Positions 31,848-40,122 of a stretch of 40,743 bases of DNA are shown piece by piece; positions within the stretch are counted from its first letter, which is position 1, and every line of letters begins with the position of its first letter. Where the stretch lies: NCBI GenBank assembly GCA_016787985.1, contig JAEUTC010000263.1:1-40743 (forward strand). Direction: 5' to 3'. This stretch comes from Flavobacteriales bacterium (GTDB lineage: Bacteria; Bacteroidota; Bacteroidia; Flavobacteriales_F; PHOS-HE28). Position numbers and translations under genes: made by a program. A model generated the notes under the pieces. The model was not told where the DNA came from and did no database searches. It was given only the letters and a program-made list of their open reading frames with translations.

Positions 31848-32852
31848 ATGTCCAATGTCTACTATCCGGACTACCTGCAACTGGACAAGATCCTAGGCGC
31901 ACAAGCACCCGAAAGCGACAAGCACGGTGTGGAAGCACACGATGAAATGCTCTTCATCGTGATCCACCAGGCGTACGAGCTTTGGTTCAAACAGATCCTG
32001 CACGAGGTGGGGAGCGTCATCACCATGTTCGGCGACGGCCATGTGGATGATAATGGCGGAGAGCTGAACATCGCCGTGCACCGCCTACAGCGCGTGAAGA
32101 CCATCCTCGGTGTGCTCGTGCACCAGATGGACATCATGGAGACCATGACCCCACTGGACTTCCTGGACTTCCGGGATCTACTGCGGCCAGCTAGCGGTTT
32201 CCAGAGCATGCAGTTCAAGATCCTGGAAGCACGGCTGGGTCTGCGTATAGAAGCGCGCTTCGGCAAACAGTACTACACCAGCCAACTCCGTGCGGACCAC
32301 AAAGCGGAGATCGAGGCGTTGGAGAACGCCCCCACCTTGTTGGAATTGGTGAATGCCTGGCTCGAGCGGATGCCTTTCCTTGAAGAACGTTTCTGGCCTG
32401 CAGGCGAGGAAGGCTTCTTCGGCAAATTGGAAAAGCTCTACACGGCTGGCCTGGTGGAAGGAGAACAAGGGAATGCGGCACTTTGGAAAAAGCTCTTCGT
32501 GGAAGGCAGTCCGGATCGACGTCTATCTCCGGGCGCCTGCCGCAGCGCGCTTTTCATCATGCTCTACCGCGACGAACCGATCTTCCAGCAGGCCTTCCGC
32601 TTCCTGGAAGCGTTGTTGGACATCGATGAAGGCATGGCCGCTTGGCGCAGCCGCCACATCAACATGGTACACCGCATGATCGGCTTGCGGGTTGGTACGG
32701 GCGGCAGCACGGGCAAAGCCTACCTCAAGGGCGCCATGGACAGCCACTACATCTTCAGCGAGATCGCCGACCTCAGTAGTTTCTTGTTCGAACGCCGGAA
32801 GTTGCCGGTTTTGCCGGAGAAATTGAGGAGCGCGTTGGGGTTCGGGGTGTAA
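31848..32852 (+). CDS. kynA: Tryptophan 2,3-dioxygenase
   Basis: The product has 334 residues. This heme enzyme opens the indole ring of tryptophan to give N-formylkynurenine, the first step of the kynurenine pathway. Key features are seen: FIVIHQAYELWFKQI with distal His40, FQSMQFKILEARLG, and the heme-ligand region HINMVHRMIGLRVGTGGSTG, with proximal His270 by comparison with the human enzyme, followed by YLKGAMDSHYIFSEIADLSS. It is a cytoplasmic tetramer in known cases. No other kynurenine genes (formamidase, kynureninase, 3-hydroxylase) are in the window, so the rest of the pathway must be elsewhere or absent. It has its own candidate promoter. Confidence 0.96.
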   Translation: MSNVYYPDYLQLDKILGAQAPESDKHGVEAHDEMLFIVIHQAYELWFKQILHEVGSVITMFGDGHVDDNGGELNIAVHRLQRVKTILGVLVHQMDIMETMTPLDFLDFRDLLRPASGFQSMQFKILEARLGLRIEARFGKQYYTSQLRADHKAEIEALENAPTLLELVNAWLERMPFLEERFWPAGEEGFFGKLEKLYTAGLVEGEQGNAALWKKLFVEGSPDRRLSPGACRSALFIMLYRDEPIFQQAFRFLEALLDIDEGMAAWRSRHINMVHRMIGLRVGTGGSTGKAYLKGAMDSHYIFSEIADLSSFLFERRKLPVLPEKLRSALGFGV

Positions 32853-32871
32853 GCTGTCGCGTGAACTTGGG

Positions 32872-32879
32872 TATCTTCG
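32872..32879 (+). promoter_or_regulatory. Candidate -7 element TATCTTCG
   Basis: TATCTTCG fits TAnnTTYG and lies 14 nt before ATG 32894, in the short gap after the dioxygenase gene. No -33 partner is found. Confidence 0.35.
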
Positions 32880-32893
32880 TTCTAGCCCTACCC

Positions 32894-33355
32894 ATGCATC
32901 CTTTACACACCAGTGCGATCTTCAGCATGCTACTCGTATTGAACGGCTGTTGCACAAAAAGGGAATGTGAGGAGTTGAACCAGATCCAGAACGTCGTCTT
33001 CGCGGGCTTCGCGAGCGACATTGACAGCGTTGCAGTGGAGGTGTTCGTTGCCGGTTCCAATTTCAGCGTACGGGTGGATAGTGCCTTTGGACCGGCGGGC
33101 ACGGCGTATCCGGGCGATAGTGATCAGCTCGTGTACTTGACCAATGGCCTGAGCCGGTTCCATGACTACCGCTTCACCTTACGATGGAGTGGAATGGAAG
33201 AGGTCTTCGCGGTTACGGACTTGGTGGTGGTGCGGGAAACGTGCAACAGTTGTTTCCCTTACAACCCCGCAGGCAACTTCTTCGACCAACTGCGCGGTTA
33301 CGCTGTGAATGGACGCCCCGAATTCGGCCCCAGGATCATCATCCGACGCTACTGA
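32894..33355 (+). CDS. Small lipoprotein, hypothetical
   Basis: The product has 153 residues from ATG 32894; eleven further upstream codons add MNLGIFVLALP and are less likely. The signal peptide MHPLHTSAIFSMLLVLNGC ends in a lipobox, and the mature end reads CCTKRECEE, so it is anchored in a membrane; it lacks the acidic cluster expected for surface export and probably faces the periplasm. The body has beta strands (VVFAGFASDIDSVAVEVFVA, YRFTLRWSGMEEVFAVTDLV) and cysteines in ETCNSCFPYNPAG that could form a disulfide. I do not recognise a domain. It is convergent with the beta-CASP gene, with 8 nt between stop codons. Confidence 0.75.
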   Translation: MHPLHTSAIFSMLLVLNGCCTKRECEELNQIQNVVFAGFASDIDSVAVEVFVAGSNFSVRVDSAFGPAGTAYPGDSDQLVYLTNGLSRFHDYRFTLRWSGMEEVFAVTDLVVVRETCNSCFPYNPAGNFFDQLRGYAVNGRPEFGPRIIIRRY

Positions 33356-33363
33356 CAGCATTT

Positions 33364-34791
33364 TCACAACTCGAACCGCTGTCCGCGTTTCGGCACAGTG
33401 ATGTTCGCGAACCCTTGGGCGGTCAGCCGTTCGCGCAAGCCCGCAAAACCGCGTTCTACCCCGTGGACGAGGAAGGTCCTGTGCACTTTAGAGGTTTCCT
33501 GGCATTCCAAGTAACGCACGAGTTCGCCACGGTCGGCGTGGGCGCTGTAGAAATCCATGCGCAGGATCCGCGCGCGCACAGGAATGATGTCGCCGAAGAT
33601 GTTCACCTCCGCAGCACCTTCGATCAACTGGGCGCCCAATGTGCCCGGAGCGCAGAAGCCGACGACAAGGACCGCGTTCGCGCGATCGTCCAACTCGTTC
33701 CGCAAGTGGTGGCGTATGCGGCCGGCCTCCATCATGCCGCTGGCCGCGATGATGATGGCCGGCTGCTTCACCCCGTTCAACTGCTTGCTGCGGTCCGGTG
33801 AGCGAACGAATTCCACGCCGGGGAAGGTGAACAGGTCCGGATCCTGAGCGAGTTCTGCACGTACATCCTCGCGGAAGAGGGTGCTGTGGGTGCGAGACAC
33901 CTCGGTGGCACTGATCGCCAAAGGGCTGTCCACGAAGACCGGTACACGCGGCAAACGACCTTCGTTGCTCAACGAATTGAGGGTATACAAGATCTCCTGC
34001 GTCTTGCCGATGCTGAAGGCCGGGATGAGCAACTTACCGCCACCGTTCACACAAACGTCCATCACATGGCGCAACAGTTCTTCCTCCGATTCCTTCACCG
34101 GAGCGTGATCGCGATCGCCATAGGTGCTTTCGCACACGATGACATCGGCCTGCCGGAAGGGGGCCGGTTCCGGTAGCAACCGATCCACATACCGCCCCAC
34201 ATCGCCGGTGAAGGTGAACCGCAGCATGCGCCCATCGTTCTCGATGTCCAAGTGCACCGCTGCACTGCCCAGGATGTGGCCGGTATCGGTGTAGGTGAGG
34301 GTGATCCCCGGACCGATGAGCACCGGCTCGCCATAGACCGCGGTTTGGAAGAGTTCCAGGGCCGGTGGCACATCATCCTTGGTGTACAGCGGTTCCTCGT
34401 ACTCCGGTTGACGACCACGTTTCCGGGCACGCTTCAGGTCATAGGCATGGTCATACTCCTGTATGTGTGCGCTGTCGGCCAGCATGATGGCGCAGAGATC
34501 GCGAGTAGCGGGGGTTGACCAGATGGGCCCGTTGAAGCCCTCGGCCACCAATCGTGGCACCAGTCCGCTGTGGTCGATGTGGGCATGGCTCATGACCAAT
34601 ACGTCGATCTCGCGCGGGTCGAAGCCGAACTCGCGATTGGGATCATGGCGGGCATCTCGCACGGCTTCTCCTTGGAACATGCCGCAATCCAAGAGCACAC
34701 GGAACATACGTCCATTGGACTGCACCTCGATCAGATGCTTGGAACCGGTGACGGTGCCTGCTGCGCCGTGGCTGGTGAAGTAGATGGGCAT
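33364..34791 (-). CDS. Beta-CASP metallo-beta-lactamase fold RNase-like hydrolase
   Basis: The product has 475 residues. The metallo-beta-lactamase zinc motif HAHIDH is at residues 69-74, preceded by LLDCGMFQGE. The beta-CASP region includes VIVCESTYGDRDH, GGKLLIPAFSIGKTQEILYT, PVFVDSPLAISATEV and IIIAASGMMEAGRIRHHL, and the C-terminal RNA-specificity segment has FYSAHADRGELVRYL and FLVHGV. This is the family related to CPSF73 and RNase J but shorter than RNase J (about 550), often annotated as an RNA-processing exonuclease. It is cytoplasmic and likely processes or degrades RNA; DNA is a less likely substrate. It is divergent from the small membrane protein gene at 34897. Confidence 0.94.
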   Translation of the reverse strand: MPIYFTSHGAAGTVTGSKHLIEVQSNGRMFRVLLDCGMFQGEAVRDARHDPNREFGFDPREIDVLVMSHAHIDHSGLVPRLVAEGFNGPIWSTPATRDLCAIMLADSAHIQEYDHAYDLKRARKRGRQPEYEEPLYTKDDVPPALELFQTAVYGEPVLIGPGITLTYTDTGHILGSAAVHLDIENDGRMLRFTFTGDVGRYVDRLLPEPAPFRQADVIVCESTYGDRDHAPVKESEEELLRHVMDVCVNGGGKLLIPAFSIGKTQEILYTLNSLSNEGRLPRVPVFVDSPLAISATEVSRTHSTLFREDVRAELAQDPDLFTFPGVEFVRSPDRSKQLNGVKQPAIIIAASGMMEAGRIRHHLRNELDDRANAVLVVGFCAPGTLGAQLIEGAAEVNIFGDIIPVRARILRMDFYSAHADRGELVRYLECQETSKVHRTFLVHGVERGFAGLRERLTAQGFANITVPKRGQRFEL

Positions 34792-34871
34792 GGTCGCCTT
34801 CGGACACTGGTGCGTCCGATGCGGCTAAAGGTCGTGACAAGCGATGGCATGGCGAACATGGGGTTTCTTGG

Positions 34872-34879
34872 TATGTTCG
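34872..34879 (+). promoter_or_regulatory. Candidate -7 element TATGTTCG
   Basis: TATGTTCG fits TAnnTTYG and lies 17 nt before ATG 34897, in the divergent 105-nt gap. No -33 TTTG is visible. Confidence 0.35.
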
Positions 34880-34896
34880 ACCACGGATCATCCGTC

Positions 34897-35340
34897 ATGG
34901 GCCTGAAACTCACCTTCGCCATCCTCCATCTCCTCGCCCTGGCCATCGGCATAGCTGCCGTGTACGCCCGTTGGCGCGGACTGCGAAAGCTCACCCGTAT
35001 CGAAGGCCTGAGTGAGGTGTTCCATGCGGACAATTGGTACGGTGCAGCCGCATTGATCTGGATCGGGACTGGGCTGATGCGTGCGTTCGGCAGCCTCGAG
35101 AAGGGTACCGAATACTACTTGGAGAACCACTGGTTCCTGGGAAAGATGGGGCTCTTCGGCTTGGTCTTGCTGCTGGAACTCTGGCCCATGGTGAATCTGA
35201 TCCAGTGGCGGATGGCCTTGCGAAAGGGGCGTCCAGTGCAGCTGGATCGAGCGCCGACCATGGCGCTGCTCACCGGACTTCAGATCCCGCTCTTGCTGGT
35301 CATGGTGTGCATGGCCGCGGCGATGGCCCGTGGGCTTTGA
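34897..35340 (+). CDS. Four-helix integral membrane protein (probable DUF2214 family)
   Basis: The product has 147 residues from ATG 34897; upstream in-frame codons cross the promoter region and the opposite gene. There are four membrane helices: TFAILHLLALAIGIAAVYAR, WYGAAALIWIGTGLMRAFG, FLGKMGLFGLVLLLELWPMV and LLTGLQIPLLLVMVCMAAAM. Conserved-looking polar residues include HLLALAIG, EVFHADNWYG and RAFGSLEKGTEYY with ENHWFLGKMGLF, which together resemble the DUF2214 family of bacterial inner-membrane proteins. No function is established. It is followed 72 nt later by the TonB-dependent receptor gene with a possible separate promoter. Confidence 0.75.
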   Translation: MGLKLTFAILHLLALAIGIAAVYARWRGLRKLTRIEGLSEVFHADNWYGAAALIWIGTGLMRAFGSLEKGTEYYLENHWFLGKMGLFGLVLLLELWPMVNLIQWRMALRKGRPVQLDRAPTMALLTGLQIPLLLVMVCMAAAMARGL

Positions 35341-35370
35341 GCCAACGGACGGTCCCATCCGCTATATTTC
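35336..35370 (+). promoter_or_regulatory. Candidate promoter for TonB-dependent receptor gene
   Basis: TTTG (35336-35339) and TATATTTC (35363-35370) are 23 nt apart, the upper end of the accepted spacing; the -7 box has one mismatch. The first element overlaps the stop of the preceding gene. The start codon is 42 nt further on. Confidence 0.45.
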
Positions 35371-35412
35371 GCCGAGCCCAATACCCTTACCGGCCCAACC
35401 AGACCCCGAACG

Positions 35413-38337
35413 ATGCCCTTCACACGGACCTCGTACCACCACCGCACCCTGGCCGCACTGCTGTGCAGCCTCCTCTTTTTGGCCGCCTCTGCCCAGCAAT
35501 ACAAGTTGCGCGGCACCGTAACGGACAACACCACGGGCGAAACCCTCATCGGTGCCAGCGTGGTGATCAAAGGCACCACCACCGGTGCCACCACCGACTT
35601 CGACGGCCGGTTCGAGATCCTCACCAACGAGTTACCTCCGTACACCTTGGTCATCAGCTTCATCGGCTACTCGCCCCAAGAAGTGCAGGTGAAGAGCTTG
35701 GACCAGGAGTTGAAATTCAAGCTGAGCACGGATCAGGTGCTGCTGAAAGAAGCGGAAGTGATCGGTAGCCGGATCAGCGAAAAGCAGAAGCAGGCACCGC
35801 TGACGGTGGAGAGCATGGACGTGATCGCCATCCGCGAGGCCCCGAGCGGCGATTTCTACGAGAGCCTGGGGACATTGAAGGGGGTGGACATGACGGCCGC
35901 CAGCATGGGGTTCAAAGTGTTGAATACTCGTGGCTTCAACAGCACTAGTCCTGTACGCAGTCTACAACTCATCGATGGGGTGGACAACCAAAGCCCCGGC
36001 TTGAATTTTTCCCTCGGTAATTTCCTTGGAGCAAGTGATCTGGATGTGATGAAGGTGGACATCATCGCTGGTGCGAGTACGGCCTTCTTCGGACCGGGCG
36101 CCTTCAACGGTGTGATCAACATGACCACCAAGAGCCCGTGGCTTTTCCCCGGTCTGAGCGCCAGCGCCAAAGTGGGCGAGCGGAACATGCTGGAAGGTGC
36201 CGTTCGATGGGCGCAGGTGTTCAAGAACAAGGCCGGCAAGGACAAGTTCGCCTATAAACTTAACCTCTTCGCCTTGACGGCCGAGGATTGGTATGCCGAG
36301 AACTACGATGCCACGAGCAACTCGCCCACGGCCGTGAACAATCCAGGAAGGTACGATGCGGTGAACATCTACGGCGATGAGAACGTGACGGTGAACAACA
36401 ACTACTCGCGCGATCAGGACGAGCGACGCAACTATCACGGACTTGGCACGTTCCTGCGACCAGGTTACAAGGAGCGTGACCTCGTGGATTATGGCACGGA
36501 CAACCTGAAAGCGGGTGTTTCACTTCACTATAAAGTACGGGATAGCGTAGAGATCATCGCGGGCAGCAACTACAGTCGCGGCAGTACGGTTTATCAGGGC
36601 GAGAACCGCTATCGACTGAAGAACATCCAGTTCTACCAGCAACGACTGGAGATCAAGAAAGAGGGTACTTGGTACCTGCGCGGCTACCTCACGAGCGAGG
36701 ATGCAGGTGAGACCTATGACATCTTCACCACGGCACTTCGCTTACAAGATGCCAGTGGTGGCACGCGTGAATGGAACGTGGCCTATTTCAACCTATGGGA
36801 CAGTTGGATCGGCTCTGCATTGAACCCAGGCCTCTTGGATGCCACGGTACCGGAATACCTCACGCCGAGCGAAGCCATCCAGCAAGGTGTCATCACCAAC
36901 GCAGCCGGATACGATGCGTACATCCAACAGTTCGTCGCCGACAATCAGGAACTTTTCAGCATGTACCACCAGATGGTGGCAGATTCCGTGGACCGGTTGG
37001 ACATCTCCACCCTCGACCCTGCGTATCTCGTTGGGACATCCCGGTTCGATGATAAATTCAACGAGGTCACCTCCAAGCGGTTCACCGAAGGAGGGTCCCT
37101 ATTCTTCGATCGATCTCGTTTGGCGCACGCCATGGGCGAGTATCGGTTCAAACCGTCCTTTGGCGAGATCGTCGTGGGGGGCAACTTCAGGCAGTACATG
37201 CCGAATTCGGCCGGTACCATCTTCCGTGACACCGGGAATGTGGTGATCCGCAACAACGAGTACGGCGTTTTCACCGGTCTGGAGAAGAAATTCATCGAGG
37301 ACAAACTCAAAGCCACCGCCACGGTGCGGATGGACAAGAACCAGAATTTCAAACACCTCTTCTCCCCTGCCCTTTCCTTCGTTTACACCCCCACGGACCT
37401 GCGTGTGTTCCGGTTATCGTTCAGCAGCGCGGTGCGCAACCCGACCTTGGCCGACCAGTACTTCTTCTACAATGTGGGACGTGCCATACTCTTGGGCAAT
37501 GTCGATGGGCAGTTCGAAGCAGGAAGAGATAGCCTGATCACCTTGGAGAGTTTCGATGAATATCGGAAAGCGCCCACCCTATTGCAGGGTAGAAGTGCAT
37601 TGGACTATTTCAACATCGACCGGATCCGGCCTGAGCAGGCCCGCACGATCGAAGCAGGCTATCGCGGGACACATTGGGAGCATTTCTATTTCGATGTCAG
37701 CGCCTACACCAGTTGGTACACCGACTTCATCGGCTACCTGATCGGTATACAAGCGGATATCGATCCCGTGACAGGCTTTCCCTTAGGAGGCATACAGGCA
37801 TTCCGTCTGGCAGCGAACGCCACGTCCACCGTGCGCACGCAAGGCTTGAACTTCGGGGCCAACTACTACCGGAAGCGCATGACCTATGCGTTCAACTACA
37901 GCTACAACAAGCTGGTGAGCGGTGCGGACGACCCGATCATCCCGGCCTTCAACACGCCGCAGAACAAATTCAACGTGAGCTTCACCGGTCACGACCTGCG
38001 GATACCGTTCACCACTTCCCAACAGCTCGGCTTCGGGATCAACTACAAGTACGTGGAAGGGTTCACCTTCACCGGTTCACCCCAATTCACAGGCCCCATC
38101 GCCAGCTACGACATGGTGGATGCCCAAGTGAACGTGAAGCTGCCCAAGCAGAACCTGGTCATCAAGCTGGGCGCCAGCAACATCCTCGGTTTGGCACCGC
38201 TGTTCGACCCCGATGTCCCCTCGTCCGAGAAGCTCGACAGGGCGTTGAAGAACGAAGTTTACATGGTGTACGGAGGACCCAGGATAGGACGCCTGGGATA
38301 TATCCAGCTCATCTACGAACTCAACAAGCGCACCTGA
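35413..38337 (+). CDS. TonB-dependent receptor with carboxypeptidase-like regulatory domain
   Basis: The product has 974 residues. The signal peptide ends at about residue 28 (LLFLAASAQ). A carboxypeptidase-D regulatory-like domain follows (31 to about 110: LRGTVTDNTTGETLIGASVV, TTDFDGRFEI, SFIGYSPQEVQV). The plug domain (about 120-225) contains LNTRGFNSTSPVRSLQLIDG and VDIIAGASTAFFGPGAFNGV, and the rest is a 22-strand-type barrel ending YIQLIYELNKRT. The protein imports a ligand across the outer membrane using TonB energy. No SusD partner follows, so a SusCD glycan system is unlikely; the next gene encodes a T9SS-exported esterase-fold protein, 50 nt downstream, a possible ligand-handling partner. 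Confidence 0.95.
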   Translation: MPFTRTSYHHRTLAALLCSLLFLAASAQQYKLRGTVTDNTTGETLIGASVVIKGTTTGATTDFDGRFEILTNELPPYTLVISFIGYSPQEVQVKSLDQELKFKLSTDQVLLKEAEVIGSRISEKQKQAPLTVESMDVIAIREAPSGDFYESLGTLKGVDMTAASMGFKVLNTRGFNSTSPVRSLQLIDGVDNQSPGLNFSLGNFLGASDLDVMKVDIIAGASTAFFGPGAFNGVINMTTKSPWLFPGLSASAKVGERNMLEGAVRWAQVFKNKAGKDKFAYKLNLFALTAEDWYAENYDATSNSPTAVNNPGRYDAVNIYGDENVTVNNNYSRDQDERRNYHGLGTFLRPGYKERDLVDYGTDNLKAGVSLHYKVRDSVEIIAGSNYSRGSTVYQGENRYRLKNIQFYQQRLEIKKEGTWYLRGYLTSEDAGETYDIFTTALRLQDASGGTREWNVAYFNLWDSWIGSALNPGLLDATVPEYLTPSEAIQQGVITNAAGYDAYIQQFVADNQELFSMYHQMVADSVDRLDISTLDPAYLVGTSRFDDKFNEVTSKRFTEGGSLFFDRSRLAHAMGEYRFKPSFGEIVVGGNFRQYMPNSAGTIFRDTGNVVIRNNEYGVFTGLEKKFIEDKLKATATVRMDKNQNFKHLFSPALSFVYTPTDLRVFRLSFSSAVRNPTLADQYFFYNVGRAILLGNVDGQFEAGRDSLITLESFDEYRKAPTLLQGRSALDYFNIDRIRPEQARTIEAGYRGTHWEHFYFDVSAYTSWYTDFIGYLIGIQADIDPVTGFPLGGIQAFRLAANATSTVRTQGLNFGANYYRKRMTYAFNYSYNKLVSGADDPIIPAFNTPQNKFNVSFTGHDLRIPFTTSQQLGFGINYKYVEGFTFTGSPQFTGPIASYDMVDAQVNVKLPKQNLVIKLGASNILGLAPLFDPDVPSSEKLDRALKNEVYMVYGGPRIGRLGYIQLIYELNKRT

Positions 38338-38342
38338 TCGCT

Positions 38343-38350
38343 TACCTTAG
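38343..38350 (+). promoter_or_regulatory. Possible -7 element TACCTTAG
   Basis: This octamer is identical to the one at 31280-31287 and lies 37 nt before ATG 38388. It is one base from TAnnTTTG and has no clear -33 partner. Confidence 0.3.
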
Positions 38351-38387
38351 TGCGGACTCTTCAGAACCAACAACCCAGACAAAGACC

Positions 38388-40055
38388 ATGAACAGATCAT
38401 TACGCAGTGGTGCAGCCCTTACGGCACTGGTGCTCGGCATCGCAGGTCATGCCCAACGGTACCTGACCGAGGTGTTCACGTCGGACCAGGTCACCATCAC
38501 CTCCGATGTCGTGTATGGCACCAACATCGACTTCCTGCGCTCCAACCTGGCCACACCGAACTTGGTGGCCGAGATCACGGAACTGCAGACCGCCGTGACG
38601 CTGGGAAATCCGATCCCTGCGCCCTACTTCAACCCTACCGATGCATCTACGGGATTGAAGGTGACCAACGTTCAAATGGACATTTATGCTCCTCCGACGG
38701 ATGAGGTGACCGAGCGTCCTGTGGTGCTGTATCTGCATACCGGGAACGCCCTGCCCCCACCCTTGAACGGTAGCCCCACGGGCACCCGCAAAGACAGCAC
38801 CGCGGTAGAGACCTGCATGCGTTTCGCACGTCGCGGTTACGTGGCGGTGAGCATGAGCTATCGGTTGGGTTGGAACCCACTGGCGGATACCGAGCAACAA
38901 CGCCGCGGACAGCTGCTGAACGCGATCTACCGCGCCATCCATGATGTACGCCAGTGCGTTCGCAACCTCAAGGCGAACGCTGCTACCTATGGCATAGACC
39001 CCGACAAGATCGTGGTCTATGGTGAAGGTACGGGTGGTTACATCGCCCTGGCCAACGCCACACTTGATCGCCCCGCAGAACTCTTCATCGAGAAGTTCCG
39101 TCCGGATCCGTTCAATGCGAGCGTCAGCTACATCGACACCACGCAGGTCGGCAACTTGAGCGGCTTCAACGGGAACCTTGCGCTCTACCGCCCCAATGGT
39201 CAGAGCCACGAGACCCATTTCTGTGTCAACACCGGTGGCGCATTGGCCGACTCCACCTGGCTCGAGGCTGGTGATGTACCGATGGTGGCATTCCACACCG
39301 TGTTCGACCCCTTCGCTCCATTCAGCAATGGCATTGTGATCGTGCCCACGACCGGTGGTCCGGTGGTACCGGTAAGCGGCAGTAACGTGTTCATGGAATT
39401 CGTGAATGAGTACGGCAACAACAGCAGCTTCGCCACATTGCCCGATGGCGATCCCTTCACCGACCGTGCGCGCGCCCTCTATGGCTCCACCCAGACCCAC
39501 GGCTCCAACAACGTGACCATCAATACGAACGTGGAAGGCCTATTCCCCATGGTGCGCCCCCAATGGCCAGCACCTGCACTGGAAGAGGCCAGCCCCTGGC
39601 AGTGGTGGGATCCGAACAGCGCAGCTGCGCAAGCAGTCGTGAGTCCTGGCCCTCCCCCCATCACCGCCCACGTGGCCAGCTTGGCCAGCAATCCGGATAT
39701 GAGCGCCGCCAAAGGCCGCGCCTACATCGATACCATCCAAGGCTACCTCAACCCACGTATCGTGTGTGCGCTTCAGTTGGGCCCTTGCTCCTTGGTTGGC
39801 ATCGATGAGGACAGCGAGGTCGCACAAGGCGTGGACGTGTTCCCGAACCCGGCCACCGACCGCGTGACCTTCACCAGCACGAACAGTGCGATCCTGACTT
39901 ACGAAGTGTATGACGTGAACGGCCGCTTGGTGCGTACCGCCCAAGTGAACAACAACACGGCTGTGATGGACCGCGAAGGCCTGAAAGCAGGCGCCTACAG
40001 CGTGCAACTCCGGTTGAAGGAAGGCAACGTGGTGCGCAAGCTGATGCTGGACTAA
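38388..40055 (+). CDS. T9SS-exported alpha/beta-hydrolase-fold protein lacking the usual nucleophile serine
   Basis: The product has 555 residues from ATG 38388; the frame stays open far upstream, but that part is another frame of the TonB receptor gene. Signal peptide: MNRSLRSGAALTALVLGIAGHAQ. The fold is carboxylesterase-like: MDIYAPPTDEVTERPVVLYL, HTGNALPPP at the oxyanion position, FARRGYVAVSMSYRLGWNP, AIHDVRQCVRNLKANAATYG, IDPDKIVVYGEGTGGYIAL. The last should hold the nucleophile as GxSxG, but residues 212-216 read GEGTG, with Gly214 at the serine position. So it may be inactive or use another residue (Thr215 is adjacent). Residues 482-555 (VDVFPNPATDRVTF ... AGAYSVQL) are a type A sorting domain. 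It follows the TonB receptor gene by 50 nt. Confidence 0.87.
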   Translation: MNRSLRSGAALTALVLGIAGHAQRYLTEVFTSDQVTITSDVVYGTNIDFLRSNLATPNLVAEITELQTAVTLGNPIPAPYFNPTDASTGLKVTNVQMDIYAPPTDEVTERPVVLYLHTGNALPPPLNGSPTGTRKDSTAVETCMRFARRGYVAVSMSYRLGWNPLADTEQQRRGQLLNAIYRAIHDVRQCVRNLKANAATYGIDPDKIVVYGEGTGGYIALANATLDRPAELFIEKFRPDPFNASVSYIDTTQVGNLSGFNGNLALYRPNGQSHETHFCVNTGGALADSTWLEAGDVPMVAFHTVFDPFAPFSNGIVIVPTTGGPVVPVSGSNVFMEFVNEYGNNSSFATLPDGDPFTDRARALYGSTQTHGSNNVTINTNVEGLFPMVRPQWPAPALEEASPWQWWDPNSAAAQAVVSPGPPPITAHVASLASNPDMSAAKGRAYIDTIQGYLNPRIVCALQLGPCSLVGIDEDSEVAQGVDVFPNPATDRVTFTSTNSAILTYEVYDVNGRLVRTAQVNNNTAVMDREGLKAGAYSVQLRLKEGNVVRKLMLD

Positions 40056-40076
40056 GCACCATTTCGTGCAACATGG

Positions 40077-40106
40077 AAAGGGCTGCCTTCGGGCGGCCTT
40101 TTCTTT
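40077..40106 (+). terminator. Rho-independent terminator after the T9SS hydrolase-fold gene
   Basis: AAAGGGCTGCC (40077-40087) pairs with GGCGGCCTTTT (40092-40102), including two G-T wobbles, around a TTCG tetraloop, then TCTTTG. It lies 21 nt after the stop codon and 16 nt before the murQ start. Confidence 0.85.
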
Positions 40107-40122
40107 GCACCAACTTTGCTGC

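Noticed and set aside
37674-38387. Long N-terminal extension of the T9SS hydrolase-fold frame
   Set aside because: It is an alternative frame of the TonB receptor gene; the signal peptide at 38388 marks the true start.
38400-39500. 366-codon open frame on the minus strand
   Set aside because: It is antisense to the T9SS hydrolase-fold gene, which has a signal peptide, fold motifs and sorting domain.
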